From Toxorhynchites rutilus septentrionalis (Eukaryota > Arthropoda > Insecta > Diptera > Culicidae): a stretch of 64,000 bases of DNA. The notes beneath the pieces are model-generated. The model was not told where the DNA came from. It did not search any database and saw nothing but the letters and a program-made list of their open reading frames with translations. The position numbers were made by a program, and so were the translations under genes. Shown in pieces: positions 32,405-43,061 of the stretch; positions within the stretch are counted from its first letter, which is position 1, and each line of letters opens with the position of its first letter. The stretch is from NCBI RefSeq assembly GCF_029784135.1, contig NC_073744.1:74496935-74560934 (forward strand). Direction: 5' to 3'.

Positions 32405-32771
32405 TCTTTAAACAGCCATTCCATACCAAACCGATATAGTGGATCTCAGATTTCCGTGAAAAGCGGTAGTTTTGTTCCTTACCGCAAAATATCAGACCCG
32501 TATTTTTCAATTTTTTTATTAGGGTGTCCATTTCCATTTTAAAGTTGTTCAATAAATCGATTTTTCCCCTTTCTCTCGAAAATCACTTTTTTCAAAAATT
32601 CATAACTTTTGAACTACAAGATCGATTTTGATGATCAATATATCAAATTGAAGCCAATAAGTCTTTTCTGATAAAATACAATACTTGCGAAAAAAAAAGG
32701 ATTTTGTTTTTTGTAATTATTTGTTTTTTTCATACTATACATGGTCTAGGGACCAAGGACGACATATATTT

Positions 32772-33726
32772 TTACGTAGGACTAAAAAGTTCAAAGTTTC
32801 GAAAACGACACGTTACGCCGGAGAACGACATTTTGAGCATTAATAGCTCCTAAACAAATGAACGAAATGGTATGGTAAACACATTCGAAAGATAAAACGT
32901 CTACGCGTTGTATAAACGAGTACCGCACAGAAATCCACTCAGTTATGATTGCACAACGAATGAGGTACGATCGCTGGAATGGATGGATGTTTCCCAAACA
33001 CTGACTTCTAACCCATGGAGCCAGGGGAAATCGGCATTGCAAAATAGATGCAAACAGCGGGTACTTTTGTACTCGCTTGCGTTTCTGGAAATCGGAATGT
33101 TTCTCTAACAGAGACTTCAAAATCATGAAGCCTGGGTAAATTGGCATTGCTAAATAGATGCGAGCTGTGGGTACTTTTGTACTCGCTTACATTTTTGCAA
33201 ACCGGAATGTGTTTTCCCAATACAGATTCCGAAACCAAGATGTTCAAAAAATTGGCATTGTAGATACATTCAAGTCGGAAATATCTTAAACCCCCATGCA
33301 TTTCTACACTCCGGAATTCGTTTTCCTAACACGGTCTACAAAAGCGGGTACGAATGCAACGCTTCGGCTCGATTATTCAAGACAGCATTGGAAGATATCT
33401 CTTAATGTCGCCAGCTCACTGAACTTCTACGCATACCGTTTGATGATTAGGCAAAATGTTGATAATTTTTTACTGCGATAACTACTACCATAATACATGA
33501 ATCGACGTGAATTGGGATTTGTATGCAACTGAATTCGTAAATAGTTTGATTCATTCACTAGTTTAATCAATACACACAAAAGATATCTCTGCGCAGCAGC
33601 GATATCGTACTCACTGAGGAACATCCGAGGTGGAATTATTGCTAACTGAAGAAATACTATTAATTACTAAGTCAACAGCAGTCCTTCGTCAACCTTGCGG
33701 TTATATCATAGGTAATACCCATCCAT
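32772..33726 (+). mobile_element. Hairpin/minisatellite element F3
   Basis: Plus orientation. A degenerate 5' motif (TTACGTAGGACTA) lies at 32772; the minisatellite stretch is at 33000-33340; the 3' inverted motif CAGTCCTTCGTCAAC is near 33678; a decayed hairpin GGTTATATC-ATA-GGTAATACC and ACCCATCCAT end at 33726. It is inserted in a T-run of foldback A3. Confidence 0.6.
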
Positions 33727-34288
33727 AGTTTTTTATATTTTTTCTTGAAAGCTGTGTTTTTTTTACATAACATATTCAAAATGCAGAATACGTTATTTTT
33801 CGTTCTTGAGTTATGATTATTCAAAGTTAACTAATGGTATGAAAAATCATGTTTTCCTTTTCTTCAAAAATGTCATTTTTTCAAAAATATAACTTCATAT
33901 ATAAATTTTGAACTACTGGTCCGATTATGATGAATACATCAATTTGAGAGCACTGAGTTGATCTTTTTTAAATAAATATAATGCTTGCGTAAAAGTTGGA
34001 CTCTATTCGCATAGATGTAGTATAGTCGCATAGGAATATTGGACGAAAACTGAAAACATGTAAACTTTGAAAAATCATAACTCATGAACGAAAAAAAAAA
34101 CCTATCTGATATTCAGATATGTTATGTGAAAAATCCCCAGCTTTCAAGAAAAAATATTAAAAAAATATGGCGTCCTTGGTCTCGAAACCCTGTAAACTAT
34201 GAAAAACAATTACAACTAATGATTACTATATTTCTATTTTTTCCCCAAATGTAATATTTTTATAAACAAGAAGACCTCATTGGCTTTA

Positions 34289-34904
34289 AGGTGAGACCCC
34301 TGTCTAGAAGGTCGAAATATAATGAATTTTCGTGATTTTTTTTCGGATATTAGAAATAAAATGTAGATGCTGTCTGAAAAAAGGTACCTTGCTGGGTGGT
34401 ATCGGTTCTGAAGCAACGGGGATCGCAGAACGAATCCCAGTGAATGTTTTGAAACTTTAAGATAATACCTAAAGTGTTACATAGGGAGTTTTGAAAATTC
34501 TAAAATTGTCAAAATGGCTGCTATTTTTTTTCAATTAGTTATTTTTCATGAAAAATCTGTTTAGAAGCTCATAAAAAATCGAAAAAAGAGATATCAAAAA
34601 ATGGCACCGCTTTAGATAATTAATTTTTACAGACTGATAAAAAATTTCAGCCTAATCGGCCAAGCAGATCCTGAGATATCGATACCACCATTTGAAAAAA
34701 CATGGTTTCGAGAAAAACGCGTTTGAAAATACTTACAACAATACTATATCCCTTGAGGTGACTTCGTACTTTTGACTGTAACTTTCCAACGAAATTCAAT
34801 ATCGAAAAAACCTTTTAGCATAACATTTCTGAGGGCATAAGCTGCCCAAAAATGTAAAAAACAAAAATTTTATTTCCTTGATCTTCCAGACCGAGGACCC
34901 CACT
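34289..34904. mobile_element. 616-bp TA-flanked MITE in foldback A3
   Basis: TA at 34287-34288 and 34905-34906. The ends AGGTGAGACCCCTGTCTAG and, inverted, AGTGGGGTCCTCGGTCTGG match at about two thirds of positions. Removing the segment restores the host foldback (GGCTTTA joined to TTTGACATA), which supports the boundaries. No coding capacity. Confidence 0.65.
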
Positions 34905-35366
34905 TAGTTTGACATATTAATGATCTGAATCAGTCCAGTAGTTCAAAAGTTATGAATTATTGTGATGGAAAAAATTGGTAAAAAATGATTTTTCGGACCA
35001 TCGGTTAATTTTTAAAAATCATTACTCAAGAACAAAAAAATAAAACCGCTCTCAGATTTTTGGATATGTAATGTAAAGAAACTTCAGCTTTCCAGAAAAA
35101 AATATAAAAAAGCGCCCTTGGTCCCGAGACCATGTAAACTATAAAAAACCAATACAATCAATAATTTTGAAAACAAAATCCAATTTTTTTGCAAGTGTTA
35201 TATTTTTTCAAAGAAGACTAGTTTATCGCATTTAATTTGATATATTGATCATCGGTCCAGTATACAAAAAGTTATAAATTTTTGAAAAAAAACATTTTTT
35301 TGGAAAAAAGGTAAAAAAAGTTGAAGAACTACCCTAAAATGAAAATGGTCACCCTAATGAAAAAAT

Positions 35367-35739
35367 AGAAAGCTATGAATAAATTTCAACATGAAATAAT
35401 AAATTCATGATAAAAACTGCGCTGCGATGGTAAATATGTAAGTACCATTTTATTCTTAACTATTGTTCTCACATTTCCATTTGATTTTTTTATGTTGAAG
35501 TTAACTGCTTGATTTTCGGAATATTCCATAACCATGCTCATTTCTGATTCTATTGGCCTTGAAGAGCAATGCGGAAAGGAAAGAAGACGGCATGTCAATT
35601 GTGCGTACACTCTTTCTAAAAATGACACAGCGACATCTTTTTCGAATTTCCTCATTACAATTTCTCATTTCACTTCTTAACTTCGTAACAGGAGATTCGA
35701 TAAAACTCATAATCTGATTTGTCGGAATTTTTCATTCTT
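35367..35739. other. Unassigned AT-rich stretch
   Basis: About 370 bp between the truncated foldback and the 17-bp minisatellite. Nothing recognisable. Confidence 0.4.
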
Positions 35740-35890
35740 CATTCGGATAAATGTTGCATTCGGATAAATGTCGCATGTCAATTCGGGTATATATCGCATT
35801 CGAGTATTTGTTACATTCTGGTGAATGTCATTCGGGTACGTGTTACATTCGGGTAAATATGCTTCGGGTAAACGTGTTTCGGGTGAATGG
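35740..35890 (+). repeat. 17-bp minisatellite (CATTCGGGTAAATGT type)
   Basis: Eight to nine consecutive units of about 15-19 bp, with consensus CATTCGGGTAAATGTYA and variants such as CATTCGGATAAATGTTG and CATTCGGGTACGTGTTA. It directly abuts the integrase relic. Confidence 0.85.
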
Positions 35891-35904
35891 GACACAACTC
35901 CGGA

Positions 35905-36492
35905 TAAGATGGTGATCCTCACGAAAAACAAATCGGTGGCGAGAGGCGATATGCAACCGATTCCGAAGAGCAGCTCTCTGTACAAACTTGTTCCAAAGAT
36001 GGACGAAAACGGAGTCATGCAGCAGACTGGACGTATTGGGGCAGCCAAGCAAGCATCGGCTGTTAAGTTTCAGTGGATTGGACTATTTCGGATCGGTGTC
36101 CTGACGACTTTATCCTGCATTCCCGCTGTTAAAAGGTCCATCGGCCGTCAAGAGGAACCCGTTGAGATATTCAGCGACAACGGGACCAACTTCCACGGCG
36201 CCGAACGACTGCTTCGTCAACAAATCGCCAAGGGGCTCTCCGAAACCTTCACCAGTTCGCAGTTCAAATCGAACTTCATTCCGCCTGGGGCCCCACACAT
36301 GGGGGGCGCCTGGGAAAGAATGGTCCAGTTAGTGAAGGCTGCGATGGGGAATGCTTAGGGGATGGGAAGTTTGATGAGGAAGGACTTGGGACTTTGATTG
36401 TGGAGGCAGAGAGTATAGTTAACTCTAGGCCTCTGACATACTTGCCGCTAGACTCGGAGGAGGCGGAAGCTCTGACACCGAACCATTGTTAC
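35905..36492 (+). pseudogene. BEL/Pao relic 2: integrase remains
   Basis: Starts with DKMVILTKNKSVARGDMQPI and MQQTGRIGAAKQASA, the segment before the integrase in BEL elements, then jumps to the core. FSDNGTNFHGAE holds the second catalytic aspartate and MGGAWERMVQLVKAA the glutamate. The zinc-binding part and the region of the first catalytic aspartate are missing (internal deletion near 36070). A stop at 36356-36358 is followed, one frame over, by VNSRPLTYLPLDSEEAEAL to about 36492. No 3' LTR was found. Same element type as 30690-32404, and most simply the same insertion. Confidence 0.8.
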
Positions 36493-38625
36493 AAAAAAAA
36501 GTTATAAAACCTAATTGTAACTACTTTTTGCAGCTTTGAAGCAGATAAATATACTGCTATTAAATCTTAGTGTACAGGGTTTTACTTCCGCCAACAATAC
36601 CATTCCCCTAGTCCCATTGACCAGTGTTTATGATAACTGGTGTGAATGTGTCGTTGATTGCAGTTATTTAAATGGCTGATGAATTTATCATTCACTGGCC
36701 TAATGTAGGAAAATTTTAATCAATTGAAACAACATTCACATCAATTTATTTTCAATATTACCAGCAAACGGGTTAAAGCTATGCTCAAGAAATCCTCAAT
36801 ATTTGAGTCTTTTTACCAGGGTGTTCCAAAAACAATAGCACTACCTCAACAAACGCTAGGCTGTTTATTTTTTCCTTACTGCTGCGGGGCCAAAAATTAA
36901 ACGGTCTCTTTTGAACCCGAACAGACCTCAATTCATCCTGGCTGAATAACAAAACCCATCACCATTCTGTCTTTTTCTCGGCCGCAAACTACAACCGACA
37001 TGACGGACCGGGTCTGGTGTCGGTAATTGGTTAGACAGGCTCTTAACCTCCTCCTTTGTCCGGTGAAAATCTTTTTAATTCCACCAGACCGTGGAACGAT
37101 TCTTTTCAACTGCGGCGATTGCCATGAAAGAAAAACTGCGTGATGTGTTGCCCCACGGCAACAAATGTATTTTTTACTATCTTTCAATCTCGTTTTCTAT
37201 CTGGAGAGTGACCCCGCTTGGAAAACCTCCCAGATTCGCTGATTTGATAGAAGATTGGATCGGTGAATGTTGTCAATTTGTTTTTATCTGTGATAGGAAT
37301 TGTGCTATGGAAAAATTCAAAATAAATATTTTCAAATCATTACATTCAATATGTTTATGAGAGCAAAAGAAATAAAACCTGATCTAAACTTAATCCACTT
37401 TCTACAGAAAAAGAACTCAAATGTACAGTTCTTCCAACAATGCTGCGGAAAATCAGGGACTGCATACTTCATCGCACACATCCCCGCACAGAACGTTTAT
37501 ATTTTTTTCTGAGGTTTTATGAAGATGCGCCATTGTTGGTTACTGATTGCGCTTGGGTTTCGTTGTTTCCATTGACTTCCGCCGTATGAAATCAAGATCA
37601 AAAGCCGCCGTGATTTCGCCCGAGGGTTGTAAAAGCTTTTCTAGCCAGCGTGTCTGATATGAAGAAGCGAATGACTTTTGCCGCTTCCTGGAATTTTTAC
37701 ACTCGTCAATTCAAAAGTCTGGACGCTGAGAAGGGTGATTTTAATGATTTATATTCTTCTGATTTTTTTTTCTTCACATTTTTCATTGTGGAGTATCACA
37801 GATGGTAATGTGAGTGAATCCAAGGTTTCTCACACACTTAAAGATGGAATTGTAAGATTCTCAGACAAACACTGCCGCTCTTCGAATGTTTATGAGAAAC
37901 ACGAAGTTGATCTGCCCATTCAATTTGCATAAACATTGTATGTTTTTGAGATGGCCGGTATCGCCAGGAGAATTTCAAGTTCCGTCATCATCATCATCAT
38001 CACCATTCCCATCATCTTCTTGAGATGTTTTCCGTGCTCCTCCATTGGTTTTATAGCCATCTTGTAAAATCCTTTCGTTTGGAACGTCTTGTATTTTGGT
38101 CGTTATTTTTACTTCATCCGAAACGAACAAGAGTCGTCAGAGTCGTGCATTGCAATGTTTCCCAGTGCCCCTCCAGGGGAAATCCTCCCACTTGAATTTG
38201 AGATTTTGTTTGATTCAGCCAGCCGAAGTGAAGTGATGTCAGCCTTCCACCTGGCTCCGGACACAAGTTTGTGCTCAATTTCTCGAGGATTATGTTACGA
38301 CCGACGTTTTTTGCCCCGCAGCTGGGACTAACGGCGCTGTATTGTCGATTATGGCTAAAAGGTTTGTTTTTTTATCTGATTGTTCCCCGTGAGTGATCTT
38401 TCGTTACAATTTGTGTTCTGTTTGCGCAAGGTTACGAATTGTACGTCAGCATCATAGGATTTGAGTGAAAACAGGTTGTAAATGTGGGTTGTACTTGTTT
38501 TTAAATATTTTTGCCGCATCGAAATATCTCGGACTTTTTTTTACTCGTATTTCAATTCTATCTATCCCACCAAGAGTACTCGGTCATGCAGGAATACAAT
38601 TCACCATAACAGATACTTCTCATAA
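36493..38625. other. Low-copy non-coding DNA, no gene recognised
   Basis: About 2.1 kb without transposon hallmarks. It has a (CAT)n tract at 37984-38004. Frames of up to 89 codons on the plus strand (37091-37360, 37678-37932, 38089-38331) are not recognisable. It is similar in character to 12863-15970, 45540-49093 and 58410-60744. Confidence 0.5.
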
Positions 38626-38638
38626 ATATTGAACAGAT

Positions 38639-38917
38639 CTTCTTCTTCTTCTTCTTAAATGGAAGTAACGTTCCAAGAGGAACTTTACCGTCTCAAAGTA
38701 GTATTACTTGCGTCATTTTTATTAGTACTTAGTTGGGATTTCTATACCAAATAACACGCCTTGAATGCATTCTGAGTGGCGAGCTCTAGAACACGCGTGA
38801 CCACAGTGCAAGTCGAAGGAAATATCTTTGACGAAAAATTCCCCCGACCAGAACGGGAATCGAACCCGAACCCCAGACATGTTTGGTGTGACGCTAACCA
38901 CTCGGCCACGGGAGCAC
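38639..38917 (-). mobile_element. Feilai-like tRNA-derived SINE, copy 2
   Basis: Minus orientation, with the same GTGCTCCCGTGGCCGAGTGG head, B box GGTTCGATTCC and (AAG)n tail as the copy at 17693-17962. A perfect 13-bp duplication ATATTGAACAGAT flanks it (38626-38638 and 38918-38930). The head has a short deletion relative to copy 1. Confidence 0.88.
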
Positions 38918-38931
38918 ATATTGAACAGATA

Positions 38932-39094
38932 CTTCTCATGAAAAAACCTCTCTGATTTTTGGATACGTTATGTAAAATAACCTCAGCTTTCAAGACAAAA
39001 TATAAAAAAAATATAACGCCCTCTATCCTTAACCATGTAAGCTATTAAAATTTTTTTTTTTTAAAAAGACTAGCTCATTGGCTTCAATTTCATA
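38932..39094. mobile_element. CAGCCATTCC foldback fragment A4
   Basis: An interior piece of the foldback family, with AACCTCTCTGATTTTTGG, CTCAGCTTTCAAG and GACTAGCTCATTGGCTTCAA. Both termini are missing. Confidence 0.65.
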
Positions 39095-39830
39095 TGTGCA
39101 ATTCCAAATGAAATTGAACTAAAAATGCCGATTTTGAAAACTTGTATTTTTGATTCGAACGGAAGCTTGTGTTCCGTTTGGGTTGGAGGAAATATGAGTT
39201 TTCCACAGCATTTGGAAATTTTTTGACTCAAGTGTAACTTTCGAAAGGGGCGTATCGATTTGAGTAAGAGAAATCTTTGATAATTTATATCTTAAAAAAC
39301 TATGAGTCATATCGAAATAGTGTCTTAGAAAGAGTTATAGAGTATTGATGTTAAAAAGTGAAAAAATATACACTGAGAACAAAAATTAATATTTTTTTAT
39401 TTGCAAGAAAAACACTTTAATTTGCAATATCTAAAATACATATTTTTTAAATTTTCCTTTATTTTTTTCATATAAAATAGAAGTGATGTAGTGAAATTTA
39501 AAAAAATTAGTCCAAGATGGTAAAACTATTTTGACAAACTTTGTGGAACATCGAATTTCTATGAATTTCCGAAACTTGGAATTTTTGTGTGTTAACATTA
39601 ATTTTTTGCCACAAATTATGAATTCTGATGTGATTTAAAACAAAAAAGCTCTTTATCAATCTCCTTCTAAATGAAGCCATTTCCGATATATTTATAAAAA
39701 TATTTCTAATTTATTGTCTTTTTTATAGTAAATAGGCTCTTTTTATATGTTTGTTGTATTATATCGCCATGTTCATGAAATTTTATGATTTTACTTATAA
39801 TTTTTAACAACTTTCCCAAATACATCATAG
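39095..39830. mobile_element. CAGCAATTCC foldback, copy D1 (one arm)
   Basis: Begins GTGCAATTCCAAATGAAATT and carries GTTCCGTTTGGGTTGGAGG, GGCGTATCGATTTGAGTAAG and CAAATTATGAATTCTGATG, the arm sequence seen more fully in D2 (54892-57077). It ends against the mariner relic, whose 3' part it replaces. Confidence 0.7.
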
Positions 39831-39839
39831 CATAACAAA

Positions 39840-40402
39840 TAGGCAGCATAACCTTCGTGAATATTCCACGCGGCCGTCGATGTTGATGCATGGCCTGAGT
39901 ATCCATACGTTGCCCGACATTTAGAATTGTCGTAATGGACTCACTTTTCATCGCCAGTGACGATTCATTGCAAAAAACCCTTTCTTCTGTGCCATTGGAG
40001 CAGTTGTTCGCACGTGAAAAATCGGGGCTTCAATTCATACGGCACCCAATGTCCTATCTTTCGGATCATTACCTTTGCTTTTAAACGATCGGATATAGTT
40101 TGCTGATCTACTCCAAGTGTATCTGCGAGTTCTTGTTGCGTTTGTGACGGATCTTGACCGAGTAGAGCCTCCAATTCTTCATCTTCAAACTTTTTTGACG
40201 GTCCGAAACATTCTTCGTCTTCTAAGTCAAAATTACCCCTTTTAAACCGTGCAAACCACGTCTGACACGTTAGCTCGGTAGGAGCATGGTCACCATAAAC
40301 TTCCACCAAAATGCGATGACTTTCCGCAGCTTTTTTCTTCATATTAAAGTAACGAAGTGACACTCCCCGCAAAAACACTCTCGTTGGTACGACATTCGAC
40401 AT
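39840..40402 (-). pseudogene. Mariner transposase relic (N-terminal half)
   Basis: The minus-strand frame of 145 codons has the mariner N-terminal helix-turn-helix region (MKKKAAESHRILVEVYGDH, TCQTWFARFKRGNFDLED), the linker KKFEDEELEALL, a second helix-turn-helix (TQQELADTLGVDQQTIS) and GHWVPYELKPRFFTCEQLLQ. A stop follows RRKGFLQ, then frameshifted pieces near the first catalytic aspartate run to about 39840. The catalytic domain is missing beyond that point. The WVPYELK and FFTCEQLLQ segments suggest a lineage different from the two mellifera-type mariners here. The 5' terminal repeat is absent because the GGGATA array begins 69 bp upstream. Confidence 0.85.
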
Positions 40403-40470
40403 ATTCGAAGTAACAAAAAACTATGTTGTTTACGCTTCAACTTTGCAATGAGAATAGCTTTCCAACGAAT

Positions 40471-42738
40471 GGGATAGGGATAGGGATAGGGATAGGGATA
40501 GGGATAGGGATAGGGATAGGGATAGGGATAGGGATAGGGATAGGGATAGGGATAGGGATAGGGATAGGGATAGGGATAGGGATAGGGATAGGGATAGGGA
40601 TAGGGATAGGGATAGGGATAGGGATAGGGATAGGGATAGGGATAGGGATAGGGATAGGGATAGGGATAGGGATAGGGATAGGGATAGGGATAGGGATAGG
40701 GATAGGGATAGGGATAGGGATAGGGATAGGGATAGGGATAGGGATAGGGATAGGGATAGGGATAGGGATAGGGATAGGGATAGGGATAGGGATAGGGATA
40801 GGGATAGGGATAGGGATAGGGATAGGGATAGGGATAGGGATAGGGATAGGGATAGGGATAGGGATAGGGATAGGGATAGGGATAGGGATAGGGATAGGGA
40901 TAGGGATAGGGATAGGGATAGGGATAGGGATAGGGATAGGGATAGGGATAGGGATAGGGATAGGGATAGGGATAGGGATAGGGATAGGGATAGGGATAGG
41001 GATAGGGATAGGGATAGGGATAGGGATAGGGATAGGGATAGGGATAGGGATAGGGATAGGGATAGGGATAGGGATAGGGATAGGGATAGGGATAGGGATA
41101 GGGATAGGGATAGGGATAGGGATAGGGATAGGGATAGGGATAGGGATAGGGATAGGGATAGGGATAGGGATAGGGATAGGGATAGGGATAGGGATAGGGA
41201 TAGGGATAGGGATAGGGATAGGGATAGGGATAGGGATAGGGATAGGGATAGGGATAGGGATAGGGATAGGGATAGGGATAGGGATAGGGATAGGGATAGG
41301 GATAGGGATAGGGATAGGGATAGGGATAGGGATAGGGATAGGGATAGGGATAGGGATAGGGATAGGGATAGGGATAGGGATAGGGATAGGGATAGGGATA
41401 GGGATAGGGATAGGGATAGGGATAGGGATAGGGATAGGGATAGGGATAGGGATAGGGATAGGGATAGGGATAGGGATAGGGATAGGGATAGGGATAGGGA
41501 TAGGGATAGGGATAGGGATAGGGATAGGGATAGGGATAGGGATAGGGATAGGGATAGGGATAGGGATAGGGATAGGGATAGGGATAGGGATAGGGATAGG
41601 GATAGGGATAGGGATAGGGATAGGGATAGGGATAGGGATAGGGATAGGGATAGGGATAGGGATAGGGATAGGGATAGGGATAGGGATAGGGATAGGGATA
41701 GGGATAGGGATAGGGATAGGGATAGGGATAGGGATAGGGATAGGGATAGGGATAGGGATAGGGATAGGGATAGGGATAGGGATAGGGATAGGGATAGGGA
41801 TAGGGATAGGGATAGGGATAGGGATAGGGATAGGGATAGGGATAGGGATAGGGATAGGGATAGGGATAGGGATAGGGATAGGGATAGGGATAGGGATAGG
41901 GATAGGGATAGGGATAGGGATAGGGATAGGGATAGGGATAGGGATAGGGATAGGGATAGGGATAGGGATAGGGATAGGGATAGGGATAGGGATAGGGATA
42001 GGGATAGGGATAGGGATAGGGATAGGGATAGGGATAGGGATAGGGATAGGGATAGGGATAGGGATAGGGATAGGGATAGGGATAGGGATAGGGATAGGGA
42101 TAGGGATAGGGATAGGGATAGGGATAGGGATAGGGATAGGGATAGGGATAGGGATAGGGATAGGGATAGGGATAGGGATAGGGATAGGGATAGGGATAGG
42201 GATAGGGATAGGGATAGGGATAGGGATAGGGATAGGGATAGGGATAGGGATAGGGATAGGGATAGGGATAGGGATAGGGATAGGGATAGGGATAGGGATA
42301 GGGATAGGGATAGGGATAGGGATAGGGATAGGGATAGGGATAGGGATAGGGATAGGGATAGGGATAGGGATAGGGATAGGGATAGGGATAGGGATAGGGA
42401 TAGGGATAGGGATAGGGATAGGGATAGGGATAGGGATAGGGATAGGGATAGGGATAGGGATAGGGATAGGGATAGGGATAGGGATAGGGATAGGGATAGG
42501 GATAGGGATAGGGATAGGGATAGGGATAGGGATAGGGATAGGGATAGGGATAGGGATAGGGATAGGGATAGGGATAGGGATAGGGATAGGGATAGGGATA
42601 GGGATAGGGATAGGGATAGGGATAGGGATAGGGATAGGGATAGGGATAGGGATAGGGATAGGGATAGGGATAGGGATAGGGATAGGGATAGGGATAGGGA
42701 TAGGGATAGGGATAGGGATAGGGATAGGGATAGGGATA
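40471..42738 (+). repeat. Perfect (GGGATA)378 hexanucleotide array
   Basis: A 2,268-bp run of 378 uninterrupted GGGATA units with no variant seen on reading every line. On the plus strand it is a continuous G3N3 pattern, able to form G-quadruplexes in principle. Five of the six reading frames are open through it (Gly-Ile, Asp-Arg; Ser-Leu, Ile-Pro, Tyr-Pro), so the long frames there are artefacts. The left border follows CCAACGAAT after a truncated mariner. The right border cuts the dispersed repeat at TTAGTTT|ATCCC (minus-strand reading). It is not the insect TTAGG telomere repeat. Confidence 0.97.
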
Positions 42739-43061
42739 AACTAATCATGCAAATGGAGCCAAATTCGGCATGTGAACATTTTAGGGGACACGAAACGTTT
42801 CTATAAGGAATAGACACCCCTCCCCCCTCTCTAAGTTCAGAAGAGGGGAGGGGTCTTTCTTTATTCTATCATATTTTCTGTATCAAATATTTATTTCATG
42901 TAACGGAGAAACATGTTATTTGCAAGTGGTTAGCAAGATTAGAAGATCAATCAATGAACAGTTCTGCCATTGGATTCATGAACTTGCGCTTAGTAAGAAA
43001 ACGTGAATTTTTGAAGGTATTGATAACAAAAAAACAACGAAGAAGTTTGCCGGGTCAGCTA
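42739..43061 (-). repeat. ACTAGC...TATAGAT dispersed repeat, copy 3 (truncated by the array)
   Basis: Minus orientation; ends GTTTGCCGGGTCAGCT. It holds the uninterrupted version of the site where the BEL/Pao element inserted in copy 1. It stops exactly at the GGGATA array, in the middle of the first TGCCAAATTTGG sub-repeat. Confidence 0.85.

Larger units (their letters stand above)
32413..35366. mobile_element. CAGCCATTCC foldback element, copy A3 (long, nested)
   Basis: Starts CAGCCATTCCATACCAAACC and shares the GATATAGTGG and CATAACTTTTGAACTAC blocks with A1 and A2. The body consists of repeated direct and inverted arm segments. The right side ends near 35366 in AATGGTCACCCTAATGAAAA, without the terminal 100 bp, so the right end is truncated. 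F3 (32772-33726) and a TA-flanked MITE (34289-34904) are inserted. It lies within BEL/Pao relic 2. Confidence 0.7.

Noticed and set aside
36830..36880. CAGGGTGTTCCAAAAACAAT as a transposon end
   Set aside because: It resembles a Tc1/mariner terminus, but I found no inverted partner or TA pair.
38840..38917. tRNA-Ser/Leu gene on the minus strand
   Set aside because: Head of a Feilai-like SINE with an (AAG)n tail and 13-bp duplication; the tRNA part is degenerate.
40471..42738. Telomere
   Set aside because: The unit is GGGATA, not TTAGG or a dipteran telomeric retroelement, and it is internal, flanked by transposon fragments on both sides.
40423..42817. Two very long open frames (Gly-Ile repeat on plus, Ser-Leu repeat on minus)
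   Set aside because: They are the automatic result of a perfect GGGATA tandem array, in which five of six frames lack stops. No non-repeat domain is attached.
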